From positions 1 through 33,672 of IMG/VR virus record IMGVR_UViG_3300037010_000696: DNA of 33,672 nucleotides. One strand, given 5' to 3'. Within the stretch, counting starts at the first letter, position 1, and the number at the start of each line of letters is the position of its first letter. Origin of the DNA: a virus. Of the stretch, positions 24,468 through 30,819 are shown in pieces. A model generated the notes under the pieces. That model was not told where the DNA came from, made no database searches, and saw nothing but the letters and a program-made list of their open reading frames with translations. Made by a program: the position numbers and the translations under genes.

Positions 24468-25565
24468 ATGCGCCGCCTGCTTTCCTTGCTCGTCCTTCCG
24501 CTTCTGTTGGCTGCTTGTGGTGGTGGCGGTGGCAGTGCTCCAGCCTTCATCCCGGAGGCGCACGCCGCCGAGCCGCCCAGCGCCTGCCCTGTTGGCGACG
24601 CCACTGCGCAACTGCAGGCCATGATCGACAGCGCCAAGGGGCAGCTGGAGCTGCCGGCCTGCGTGTTCAACGTGTCGGCACCAATCCTCATCAGCAAGCC
24701 TTTGCGTCTGGTCGGTGCCGGCGCGACGGTCACCGGAACCATCATCCGAAGTAGCGCCGATGAGGCGATGGTACTGGACCCAGCCGTCCGCGTGGCTGTA
24801 GCTGTGGGCGGGTGGAATCAGCGCGGCTACTGGGCTGGCGTCGAGAACCTACGCATTGAGCCGACTGTGAGCGGCGGCGGCAAGCATGCGCTGGTGTTGC
24901 GCGTTCGGCCTGGGTTCTTCATCTCAAGCTGGGCCGTGGACCGCGTGCACCTCGGCGACTTTGGCGAGCAAGGCCTGCTCCTTGAGAATCCAGGCGGGAA
25001 CGGTGATGGAATCTTCACTGGCTCGGTGAGCCGCAGCTACATCGAGAACGGCATCAAGGGAACGCTGATCGGAGACTCGGTGTGGTTCTACCGCAATAGC
25101 GTCACCAACGGCCCGAGCCGTTTCAACAAAGCTGGCTTGGTGGGCTTCGACATCAGTCTGGTTCCTGGCGCTGCCGAAACCATCATCGAGCAGAACAACA
25201 TCACCACGACTGGCGGATGTGTGCTGATCCGCAATGGCATTGGCATAGGTGTCCTGCACAACTGGTGCGAGACGGCCGGCGCTCCAGCAGATGGGCAGGG
25301 GCTGATCCAGCTCAATAGCTGCGAGGAATGCACCGTTCGAGACAACCGCGTCCAAACGATGGGCGGTGCCACGCCATATGCACTGGCCTTCAGCGGCGGC
25401 GGATTTTCAGTCATTGAATCCAACAAGCTCACCAGTGGCCAGCAGGGGCATATCGCCTTCTCAAATGGAGCGCACGACAACCTGCTTGCCGGCCTGAACA
25501 GGTTCGACAACACCCGCACCGGGAAGATCGCGGGCGCGTCTTCCGGCCTCATCTCCACCAACTGA
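24468..25565 (+). CDS. lipoprotein with right-handed beta-helix (tailspike-like) domain
   Basis: The product has 365 residues. It starts with a lipoprotein signal: MRRLLSLLVLPLLLAAC, lipobox LAAC with Cys17, then a run of Gly; Gly at +2 favours outer membrane sorting. The rest has pectate-lyase-like beta-helix spacing (repeated Asn, Gly and Ile/Val, e.g. EQNNITTTGGCVLIRNGIGIG, then VLHNWCETAG). GGAG precedes the ATG. A beta-helix tailspike would not need secretion, so this may be a host-surface protein made by the phage, for instance one that blocks or trims a receptor. A tailspike with a misread N-terminus is the alternative. Confidence 0.62.
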   Translation: MRRLLSLLVLPLLLAACGGGGGSAPAFIPEAHAAEPPSACPVGDATAQLQAMIDSAKGQLELPACVFNVSAPILISKPLRLVGAGATVTGTIIRSSADEAMVLDPAVRVAVAVGGWNQRGYWAGVENLRIEPTVSGGGKHALVLRVRPGFFISSWAVDRVHLGDFGEQGLLLENPGGNGDGIFTGSVSRSYIENGIKGTLIGDSVWFYRNSVTNGPSRFNKAGLVGFDISLVPGAAETIIEQNNITTTGGCVLIRNGIGIGVLHNWCETAGAPADGQGLIQLNSCEECTVRDNRVQTMGGATPYALAFSGGGFSVIESNKLTSGQQGHIAFSNGAHDNLLAGLNRFDNTRTGKIAGASSGLISTN

Positions 25566-25575
25566 AAGGCCCGAC

Positions 25576-25980
25576 ATGGCAGAACCCGCAACTTCTGGAG
25601 CCGCTGGCTTCGCAGGCTGGAAACTCATCGGCGGTGCTGCTGGCGTCGCTGCCGGTGGCGCCGGCCTGGCCGCCATTGTCGTGATGCTCATGACCCCGCC
25701 GCGCAGCCCGAGGGAGTGGGCGGTTGGCCTCATCAGCACCGTGGTCTGCTCCATCGGCTTGGGTTCCTGGCTGCTGCACTGGCTGGGTATGTCTGACCTT
25801 GCGGCATCCGGCCCTGCTGGCTTGGCCGTGCTGTTTGGACTGTGCTTTGCCTGCGGCCTTCCGGGTTGGGCGCTGGTGCGCGCTGCCTTCACTTGGATGA
25901 TCAAGCGCGACGGCAAAGACCTGGGCGAGATCGCCAGCGATGCGGCCAACACCGTCCGCGATGTGATCAAGGGGCAGTGA
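25576..25980 (+). CDS. putative holin
   Basis: A 134-residue protein with three likely membrane segments (about residues 12-40, 49-71 and 79-103) and a charged C-terminal tail (KRDGKDLGEIASDAANTVRDVIKGQ). Size, topology and position directly ahead of the putative endolysin and spanins fit a holin, which forms holes in the inner membrane at lysis time. No family signature was recognised. The stop shares a base with the next start (TGATG). Confidence 0.65.
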   Translation: MAEPATSGAAGFAGWKLIGGAAGVAAGGAGLAAIVVMLMTPPRSPREWAVGLISTVVCSIGLGSWLLHWLGMSDLAASGPAGLAVLFGLCFACGLPGWALVRAAFTWMIKRDGKDLGEIASDAANTVRDVIKGQ

Positions 25981-26378
25981 TGAAACTCACCCTCAAGCGC
26001 CTGGAGCTTTCGAGCCAATCCACGATAGGCCGACTCGCCATCGACGGCGAGGACCACTACTGGACCTTGGAGGATGTTGTTCGATACGGCCCCAAGGTGC
26101 CAGGCCAAACCGCCATACCAGCCGGCACCTATCGCGTGATCATCACGCCCAGCCCGCGATTCAAGCGCCCACTGCCTTTGCTGCTTGATGTGCCCGGATT
26201 CGATGGTGTTCGCATCCATCCGGGCAATACCGCCTCAGACACAGAGGGCTGCATCCTCGTCGGCATGGGCAAGTCGCCAGATCAGATCAGCCAGAGCCGC
26301 ATCGCCTTTGATGCGCTGTTTGCCAAGATCGATGCCGCATGCTCTGCCGGCGAGTCGGTCTACATCACCATCAGCTGA
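25980..26378 (+). CDS. DUF5675-family protein, endolysin candidate
   Basis: A 132-residue protein from ATG 25980 (MKLTLKRLELSSQSTIGRLAIDG). The sequence contains WTLEDVVR and a conserved cluster VRIHPGNTASDTEGCILVG near residue 80, with His, Asp and Cys in an arrangement like L,D-transpeptidase-type active sites. It sits in the endolysin slot between holin and spanins, and no classical lysozyme, amidase or transglycosylase is present in the window. A murein-acting role is therefore inferred, not shown. Confidence 0.68.
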   Translation: MKLTLKRLELSSQSTIGRLAIDGEDHYWTLEDVVRYGPKVPGQTAIPAGTYRVIITPSPRFKRPLPLLLDVPGFDGVRIHPGNTASDTEGCILVGMGKSPDQISQSRIAFDALFAKIDAACSAGESVYITIS

Positions 26379-26388
26379 AAGGCCGACC

Positions 26389-26610
26389 ATGAAACGCTAC
26401 CTGCTTGTCTCTGTTGCATCTGTTGTCTGGGCTTGCTCGCTGGCTGCGCTGGCCGCTGAGATCGGCCTCATCGATGAAGAAAAGGCCCTGTGCGAAAAAC
26501 AGGGTGGGTGCTTGTTCACCTCGGCCGGCTTTGTGCGTGAGCGCCTGCAAGCGGCCTATGAGGCGGGCTTTCAGAAGGGCCGGGCCAAAGCCTGCGGGCT
26601 TGAGGCATGA
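26389..26610 (+). CDS. small secreted lysis-cassette protein
   Basis: The product has 73 residues from ATG 26389 behind a CTGAAAGGC ribosome site. The N-terminus is a signal peptide (KRYLLVSVASVVWACSLAALAA) with likely cleavage after residue 23. Two cysteines (35 and 41) in the mature part could form a disulfide; the end is helical (RERLQAAYEAGFQKGRAKA). Probably periplasmic. No known family. Overlaps the Rz gene start by 4 bp. Confidence 0.6.
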   Translation: MKRYLLVSVASVVWACSLAALAAEIGLIDEEKALCEKQGGCLFTSAGFVRERLQAAYEAGFQKGRAKACGLEA

Positions 26611-27038
26611 GCTTGCTCTATCAGGCGCTGCTGTGCTTGGCACTGCTCGCCGGCTCATTCGGAGCTGGCTGGCTCAAATCCACCAGCTACCACGAAGCCA
26701 AGGCCGTCAAGGCGCAGCTAGCGCAAGAGCGCGCATCTCGCGTGCTCGAATCCCAGGCATCCCGCAACGTCATAAGGATCAGCGATGCACTCGAAGACAA
26801 GACACGCGCTCTTGCTGCTACTCGCCGCGATGTTGAGCAGCGCTTGCACGACGCTTCCGCCACCTATGCCGCTGCAAATACCGGCCCCGTCTGCCAGCCT
26901 GATGCGCCCCCAGTCGCCCGACTTCCTGACCAGACTATCCGCGATCTTGTCCAGCTTGCCGCAGACGCAAACGACACCGCAGCAAGGCTCACAGCCCTCC
27001 AGTCCTACGTCTCCGAAGTAGTCAAGCCGAAGGAATGA
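26607..27038 (+). CDS. Rz: i-spanin (Rz-like)
   Basis: The protein has 143 residues with an N-terminal membrane anchor (LLYQALLCLALLAGSFGAGWL). A periplasmic coiled coil follows (AVKAQLAQERASRVLESQASRNVIRISDALEDKTRAL), then a C-terminal region with RLPDQTIRDLVQLAADAN. This is the usual Rz layout. It fuses inner and outer membranes together with the Rz1 lipoprotein encoded inside it. Confidence 0.85.
   Translation: MSLLYQALLCLALLAGSFGAGWLKSTSYHEAKAVKAQLAQERASRVLESQASRNVIRISDALEDKTRALAATRRDVEQRLHDASATYAAANTGPVCQPDAPPVARLPDQTIRDLVQLAADANDTAARLTALQSYVSEVVKPKE
26785..27021 (+). CDS. Rz1: o-spanin (Rz1-like lipoprotein), nested in Rz
   Basis: The product has 78 residues in the +1 frame wholly inside Rz. 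It has a lipoprotein signal (HALLLLLAAMLSSAC, lipobox SSAC with Cys21). A Pro-rich mature part follows (TTLPPPMPLQIPAPSASLM), as expected for an outer-membrane spanin partner. Complete nesting is the same arrangement as lambda Rz/Rz1. Confidence 0.83.
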   Translation: MHSKTRHALLLLLAAMLSSACTTLPPPMPLQIPAPSASLMRPQSPDFLTRLSAILSSLPQTQTTPQQGSQPSSPTSPK

Positions 27039-27039
27039 C

Positions 27040-27219
27040 ATGCAGCCCAAGACATGCGCCCACTGCCAGCATTACAGGCCCTCAGACGAGGAATCGGCAA
27101 CCGGCGAATGTCGGCTGAATCCGCCCCAAATGCTCCACAGCGAAGAGGAGGGGCCTTACAGCATCTTCCCGCAAGTTGACTCCGAGGACTATTGCTCACG
27201 ATGGGAGCTTGCCAAGTGA
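27040..27219 (+). CDS. small cysteine-rich phage protein
   Basis: A 59-residue protein from ATG 27040, right after the Rz stop. Four cysteines (CAHC at 6-9, one near 26, one near 53) suggest a small zinc- or Fe-S-binding fold; it ends YCSRWELAK. The GTG start of the metallophosphoesterase overlaps its stop (GTGA), so the two are coupled. Function unknown. Confidence 0.65.
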   Translation: MQPKTCAHCQHYRPSDEESATGECRLNPPQMLHSEEEGPYSIFPQVDSEDYCSRWELAK

Positions 27220-28379
27220 TCGACCCAAAGCTACGCGAGTGGGCCACAGCCCGGCAGCTTGAGTACATCGAAGCAATCGAAGCTCACGGCTCTATCCGCA
27301 AGGCAGCAAAGGCCCTGGGCGTTGCCAAAGCGTCCATTGATTGCAGTATGGCGGGCCTCAAGAAACGCGCCGCACAATCCGGCTACAGCCCCACCCACGA
27401 CATGACCAAGACCGTGCCGGACGGCTTCAAGGTCCGAGGCGTGTCCACCTACTACGACCAAGACGGCAAGGCGCGGGGGCAGTGGGTCAAGTCCACGGCG
27501 GATGAGCAGAGGCAGGCGGAATTGATGCGGGCGGCATTTCAGGCGATGTCGATCGAGCTTCCTCGAGTTCCGCCAGCTCGAGCACCGACCGTCACAGTCT
27601 CGAGCCTCTGCAACGTCTACACACTGACAGATTGCCACATGGGCATGCTGGCATGGCACAAAGAGGGCGGCTCTGATTGGGATGTGAACATCGCCGAGCG
27701 GACACTGACGGGCTGTTTTGAACACATGGTTTCGAGCGCACCAAAAGCTCGAGTCGGAGTTGTGGCCCAGCTTGGCGACTTTCTGCACTCTGACGGACTG
27801 ACGCCAGTCACACCCTCGAGCGGGCATGTTTTGGACCAAGATGGGCGGTTCTCGAAAATCGTTTCAGCCACGATCCGTGTTCTACGCCGGGTAGTAGATT
27901 TCGCGCTCGAGCGGCACGAACAGGTTTTCGTACTGATGGCAGAAGGGAATCACGATATGGCCTCGAGCGTCTGGCTCCGCGCTATGTTCCGCGCCCTCTA
28001 TGAGCTCGAGCCTCGAGTCACAGTAATTGACTCAGAGCTTCCCTATTACGTGCACCAGCACGGTGAAACCATGATCGGCTTCCATCATGGACACATGAAG
28101 AAGAACGACGATCTGCCGCTGTTGTTCGCTGCGCAATTCCCAAAGGTATGGGGATCGAGCGTCAAACGTTACTGCCACACCGGGCACCGCCACCACGCCG
28201 AGGAAAAAGAACACTCAGGCATGACGGTGATACAGCACCCGACGCTTTCTGCTCGAGATGCCTACGCTGCTCGAGGCGGATGGGTTGCTGAACGACAGGC
28301 CATAGCCATGACCTTTCATGAGCAGTTCGGGCTGGTGGCGCGCAACACAGTCACGCCTGAAATGCTCGAGATTGCATGA
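27216..28379 (+). CDS. metallophosphoesterase with N-terminal HTH
   Basis: The product has 387 residues from GTG 27216. Residues 1-65 are helical with a helix-turn-helix-like GSIRKAAKALGVAKASI. The rest is a calcineurin-type phosphoesterase with the full metal-binding set: TDCHMG (DxH), LGDFLH, EGNHD, FHHGH and TGHRHH. Phage members may act on DNA, RNA or nucleotides; substrate unknown. From codon 116 onward the gene contains 12 CTCGAG sites, used in all three frames, while the first 346 bp have none. Its stop overlaps the next ATG (ATGA). Confidence 0.82.
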   Translation: MIDPKLREWATARQLEYIEAIEAHGSIRKAAKALGVAKASIDCSMAGLKKRAAQSGYSPTHDMTKTVPDGFKVRGVSTYYDQDGKARGQWVKSTADEQRQAELMRAAFQAMSIELPRVPPARAPTVTVSSLCNVYTLTDCHMGMLAWHKEGGSDWDVNIAERTLTGCFEHMVSSAPKARVGVVAQLGDFLHSDGLTPVTPSSGHVLDQDGRFSKIVSATIRVLRRVVDFALERHEQVFVLMAEGNHDMASSVWLRAMFRALYELEPRVTVIDSELPYYVHQHGETMIGFHHGHMKKNDDLPLLFAAQFPKVWGSSVKRYCHTGHRHHAEEKEHSGMTVIQHPTLSARDAYAARGGWVAERQAIAMTFHEQFGLVARNTVTPEMLEIA

Positions 28380-28540
28380 TCGTCAACCTCCGCGACCCCG
28401 CCAGCATCCTAGCCTGGCACCGCATCAACCCCGAGCGACACGGCCCGCAGCTCAAAGCCATCGCTAGGGTGCATCCGCAGTTCAGGGATGCGATCAGGCA
28501 GGCGGCTCAGATGGCGAAAACCGAGCCTTTGCGGAAATGA
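28376..28540 (+). CDS. small protein next to attP
   Basis: A 54-residue protein from ATG 28376, overlapping the phosphoesterase stop (ATGA). Sequence MIVNLRDPASILAWHRINPERHG followed by a basic helical end. Coupling and normal codon use argue that it is expressed. It is the last rightward gene before attP. Function unknown. Confidence 0.55.
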   Translation: MIVNLRDPASILAWHRINPERHGPQLKAIARVHPQFRDAIRQAAQMAKTEPLRK

Positions 28541-28580
28541 CGCGGGAGCGTATGCGGGAGCGGTGCCTTCTGATTTCTGG

Positions 28581-28638
28581 TGGTGCCCGGGGCCGGACTC
28601 GAACCGGCACACCTTGCGGCGGGGGATTTTGAGCCCCC
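28581..28638 (-). pseudogene. 3' half of tRNA-Leu(CAA)
   Basis: Read on the minus strand, this is a tRNA-Leu from the anticodon arm (GGGGG, loop CTCAAAA, then CCCC) through the long variable arm and T-arm (CCGGTTCGAGTCCGG) to the acceptor strand and CCA. The 5' half is absent. Such 3' tRNA pieces are usual att cores, so this may be a second or former attachment site. No arm-type repeats bracket it as closely as the tRNA-Arg piece. Confidence 0.8.
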
Positions 28639-28663
28639 TACCTGCATGGCCTGCACTCGAGGA

Positions 28664-28879
28664 CCTGTCTAACGCCGGAGCGTCTTCCTGGGAAGGAAGC
28701 GCTGGATTAATGGCTCCGTGAATTAGACAAATCGACCGCTAACCCGCGCCAATCCTCATTTGCGGCGCTGCCTTCTAAGCAGCAGGTCGGGGGTTCGAGT
28801 CCCTCCGGGCAGGCCAAATACAAGGACTTCAGCGGTAGTGCCCACTAACACCTGTCTAAGAAACAGGGGGTTTGTCTAA
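28664..28879. other. integrase arm-type repeats in attP
   Basis: Four copies of a 9-bp motif, YYTGTCTAA: CCTGTCTAA at 28664-28672, TTTGTCTAA inverted at 28723-28731, CCTGTCTAA at 28851-28859, and TTTGTCTAA at 28871-28879. Two lie on each side of the tRNA-Arg core; the right pair is 20 bp apart, about two helical turns. This is the layout expected for N-terminal-domain arm sites of a tyrosine integrase. Confidence 0.72.
28767..28816 (+). other. attP: attP core: 3' half of tRNA-Arg(UCU)
   Basis: GCTGC-CTTCTAA-GCAGC (28767-28783) is the anticodon arm with anticodon TCT. A T-arm GGGGG-TTCGAGT-CCCTC and acceptor strand ending GGCCA follow, to 28816. The 5' half of the tRNA is missing. It lies 66 bp from the 3' end of the integrase gene and is bracketed by arm-type repeats. 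On integration the phage would restore an intact host tRNA-Arg gene. Confidence 0.8.
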
Positions 28880-28881
28880 GT

Positions 28882-29865
28882 TTAGCGCGACGGCTTGGCC
28901 CGCCTCGGCGCCTTTCCGTCAACATAGTGTTCGGTCATCTTGAGCGACTTGTGCCCCAGCAAGTCCCTGGCCGACTCGAGGCCGTCAGCGTCTCGAGCAT
29001 CCATCCCGGCCCGCCCACGCAGGTCGTGGATGTTCAGATCCTCAATGCCTGCTCGAGCGCAGGCGCGAACCCAGGCGCTGCGGATACCCGAGTAGCGATA
29101 GCCGCGCCCGCTCTGCGTCTTGAGCACGTGGCCGATCTTGTCGCCTCGAGCGCACGCCTCAATGGCTGCGCGCAGGGCGGGGCTCCATTCGATCAGCAGC
29201 CGCTCGCCGGTCTTCTGCTGAATCACCACCACCCCTGCATCACCCACATCCTGCCAGCGCATCTTGATGACATCGCCGATCCGCTGCCCGGTGAGTAGCG
29301 CCAGATCGATCATCTGGACCAGGGCGGCGCCGTTGCGTGTAGCTTGCAGCGCGGCCTTCTTCAGCGCTGACACCTCGGCATCAGTCACCCACCGCTTGCG
29401 CTGCTCGAGCGTCTTTGCCGGCACGTTGTCGATGGGGTTGTGCCCCTCGCGTAGTCCCTCGAGCGCGGCAAACGCCAGCACCTGGCGCAGCATGGTGCGG
29501 TGCAGGTTGTAGGTGCGAGGGACGCTCGAGAAGTCCTTCAGGTACTTTGCGCAGACTGGCGTCGTGACCTGGGCCGGGCTGAACTCGGCGAAGGACTCGC
29601 CCATGATCTTGGCGATGCGCTCCTGATCCCGTGCTGTCTTCGGCGCCCAGCTCAAGCGCTTTTCGTCCAGCCAGCGCCCGATCACGGCCGGCATGCGGTC
29701 CTTGCTCGAGTCGGCGTCAACAAAGGCCGCCAGCGCCCGATACATGGCCGGCAGACCCTCTTTTTCCCCGCACAGTCGCTGCCACCTCCCGGCCAGCGTG
29801 ACCAGGTAGTAGGCTGAATGCTTGAGGTAGACCCTTGGGGGAAGGCCTGACGATTTGCGGATCAT
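28882..29865 (-). CDS. int: phage tyrosine integrase
   Basis: The product has 327 residues. A short N-terminal arm-binding part (LPPRVYLKHSAYYLV) leads to a core-binding SAM-like domain (about 60-145) and the catalytic domain. Residues R195 (TGQRIGD), H280 and R283 (HDLRG), H305 (LLGHKS) and Y314 (TEHYVDG) form the active site. It lacks the extra helix typical of integron integrases and is a phage-type enzyme. It is coupled to the DUF4224 gene by ATGA and ends 2 bp from an arm-type site. Every Leu-Glu pair is encoded CTC GAG. Confidence 0.93.
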   Translation of the reverse strand: MIRKSSGLPPRVYLKHSAYYLVTLAGRWQRLCGEKEGLPAMYRALAAFVDADSSKDRMPAVIGRWLDEKRLSWAPKTARDQERIAKIMGESFAEFSPAQVTTPVCAKYLKDFSSVPRTYNLHRTMLRQVLAFAALEGLREGHNPIDNVPAKTLEQRKRWVTDAEVSALKKAALQATRNGAALVQMIDLALLTGQRIGDVIKMRWQDVGDAGVVVIQQKTGERLLIEWSPALRAAIEACARGDKIGHVLKTQSGRGYRYSGIRSAWVRACARAGIEDLNIHDLRGRAGMDARDADGLESARDLLGHKSLKMTEHYVDGKAPRRAKPSR

Positions 29866-30092
29866 GCGGCTCTGCGGAGTTTGGGGGTGCGAAGCTGGGG
29901 CTGGTCAATCTTCACCTCGAGGTCACGGCCAGCGCAGACGGCCTCAAAGTGTGTGCGCTCGAGCACAACTGCACCAGCAGCATTCCGGCGAGCCCTGTAG
30001 AAACCTTGCTTACGCAGGGCCTCGAGCTGTGCGCCTGGGTTGCGGTAGCCTGTCAGCTCTTGCAGTTCTTCCGCACTGAGTGTGAGGCTCAT
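29862..30092 (-). CDS. DUF4224 protein, candidate excisionase/integrase partner
   Basis: A 76-residue protein (MSLTLSAEELQELTGYRNPGAQLEALR, later RARRNAAGAVVLERTHFEAV) of the DUF4224 type. These lie directly upstream of integrase genes in many Burkholderiales prophages. The small HTH-like N-terminus suggests DNA binding, so an excisionase or recombination-directionality role is plausible but unproven. GGGGAGGGG precedes the start. Its stop overlaps the integrase start; its start overlaps the leader peptide stop. Confidence 0.78.
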   Translation of the reverse strand: MSLTLSAEELQELTGYRNPGAQLEALRKQGFYRARRNAAGAVVLERTHFEAVCAGRDLEVKIDQPQLRTPKLRRAA

Positions 30093-30142
30093 TCCATCCC
30101 CTCCCCAATATCAATCCGCACCAGCTTTTCAAGGTCGATCAT
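30089..30142 (-). CDS. 17-residue leader ORF (MIDLEKLV type), left copy
   Basis: ATG 30142 has a strong GGAAAGGAG upstream. The product begins MIDLEKLV and ends 17 codons later at TGA, which overlaps the DUF4224 start. A second ORF with the same first eight residues lies at 32774-32854. It probably couples translation of the integrase operon, or is the disrupted start of a longer gene. Confidence 0.45.
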   Translation of the reverse strand: MIDLEKLVRIDIGEGME

Positions 30143-30143
30143 G
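30118..30143. repeat. 26-bp direct repeat, left copy
   Basis: Identical to 32830-32855. Similarity continues imperfectly for about 8 bp towards the array (GTG and TCC shared). The two copies bracket the integron-like array 30144-32829. Confidence 0.85.
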
Positions 30144-30213
30144 TGTGCTCCTTTCCGCGCCTTTTTATTCGGCGCCTTGTGCAAATCCCTTGTGCAACAG
30201 CCACTTAGCGCGG

Positions 30214-30272
30214 GTGTTATGCAGCAGGGTGGTGTTATGCGGCAGGGGGTGCGCCATAACTACAAGTTAGGC
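30214..30272 (+). other. attI-like integron recombination site
   Basis: Two direct repeats GTGTTATGCAGCAGGG (30214-30229) and GTGTTATGCGGCAGGG (30232-30247) are followed by CGCCATAAC-TACAA and GTTAGGC at 30266-30272. This is the architecture of integron attI sites: repeated GTTAC/GTTATGC-GCAG integrase sites, then a simple site ending in GTTAGGC where cassettes insert. The resemblance to class 1 attI is clear by eye. No integron integrase gene flanks it; the neighbouring integrase is of phage type. Confidence 0.65.
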
Positions 30273-30700
30273 ATCACGGACCCTTGCCAGTCCACTTTTC
30301 GTAGATGGCATACCTTCGCCGTGCTGTCTGCACCTTGGCCCTTCAACAGCGGCTCGCCCATGTGCGTCGGGCACTCGCGCTCGTGAATCTTGTTCATCGC
30401 GCTGCGGTACTCGCCTAGCGTGGTGTTCGCCTCGTCAAAGAATCGCGCCGATGGCGGGCACTCCAGCACCAGGCATTCCAAGTTCATCGCCAGCTTGTGC
30501 GCGAACTGCTTCGCTACCTCGTCCATGTCGTCGGCCATCGTGTCCTGCATCGGCATCGAAGCCGGGCGCCCTTCAAAGTGGGCCTTCATGGCGCGCATGG
30601 CATCCCGCACTTCGCGGCCGGGCTCTGCTTCGCGGTACTCCATCGCCAAGTGCAGGGCCTTCGTCACCCATGCGGTATGCAGTTCTTCGTCATAGTCCAT
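30260..30700 (-). CDS. cassette gene 1, unknown function
   Basis: A 146-residue protein. I chose ATG 30700 because GGAGG lies 7 nt before it; in-frame ATGs at 30706 and 30736 are possible. The sequence is acidic and helical (MDYDEELHTAWVTKALHLAMEYREAEPGREVRDAMRAMKAH in segments), with CLVLECPP mid-way and ERECPTHMGEPL near the end. Its start sits just inside attC 30719-30819 and its TAG lies in the attI-like core. It therefore fills the cassette but runs opposite to the attC direction. No family recognised. Confidence 0.65.
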   Translation of the reverse strand: MDYDEELHTAWVTKALHLAMEYREAEPGREVRDAMRAMKAHFEGRPASMPMQDTMADDMDEVAKQFAHKLAMNLECLVLECPPSARFFDEANTTLGEYRSAMNKIHERECPTHMGEPLLKGQGADSTAKVCHLRKVDWQGSVMPNL

Positions 30701-30718
30701 CGACATGCCTCCAGTGAT

Positions 30719-30819
30719 GCCTAACTGTCGGTTCAAGCGGAGCGCCCACGGCGGGTGGCAGTGTCGCGCTCCGGGTAGTGTTGCGGCGCCGTGGTCACCC
30801 GCTTAACCTAGCGTTAGGC
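30719..30819 (+). other. attC: attC site 1
   Basis: R'' GCCTAAC (30719-30725) and R' GTTAGGC (30813-30819). L'' GGTTCAAGCGG pairs with L' CCGCTTAACC except for one extra C in L''. The inner stem continues with CCACGGCG and CGCCGTGG. The extra base on the left arm sets the orientation as plus. Length 101 bp. Confidence 0.85.

Larger units (their letters stand above)
27562..30026. repeat. attP-centred cluster of 24 CTCGAG palindromes
   Basis: I located CTCGAG at 27562, 27577, 27599, 27748, 27815, 27906, 27962, 28005, 28012, 28252, 28270, 28365, 28656, 28975, 28992, 29052, 29145, 29404, 29458, 29525, 29705, 29916, 29958 and 30021. I found none in 1-27561 or 30027-33672. The sites lie in both coding strands, all codon phases and the non-coding att region. 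The midpoint is 28794, inside the tRNA-Arg att core. Confidence 0.9.

Noticed and set aside
28581-28638. Complete tRNA-Leu gene
   Set aside because: Only the 3' half from the anticodon arm to CCA is present; no D-arm or 5' acceptor strand follows upstream.
28767-28816. Complete tRNA-Arg gene
   Set aside because: The sequence 5' of the anticodon arm does not form a D-arm or acceptor strand, so it is an att-type fragment.
28882-29865. Integron integrase (IntI) for the neighbouring attI-like site
   Set aside because: The sequence has phage-type N-terminal and catalytic features, lacks the IntI-specific extra segment, and is coupled to DUF4224 as in prophages.
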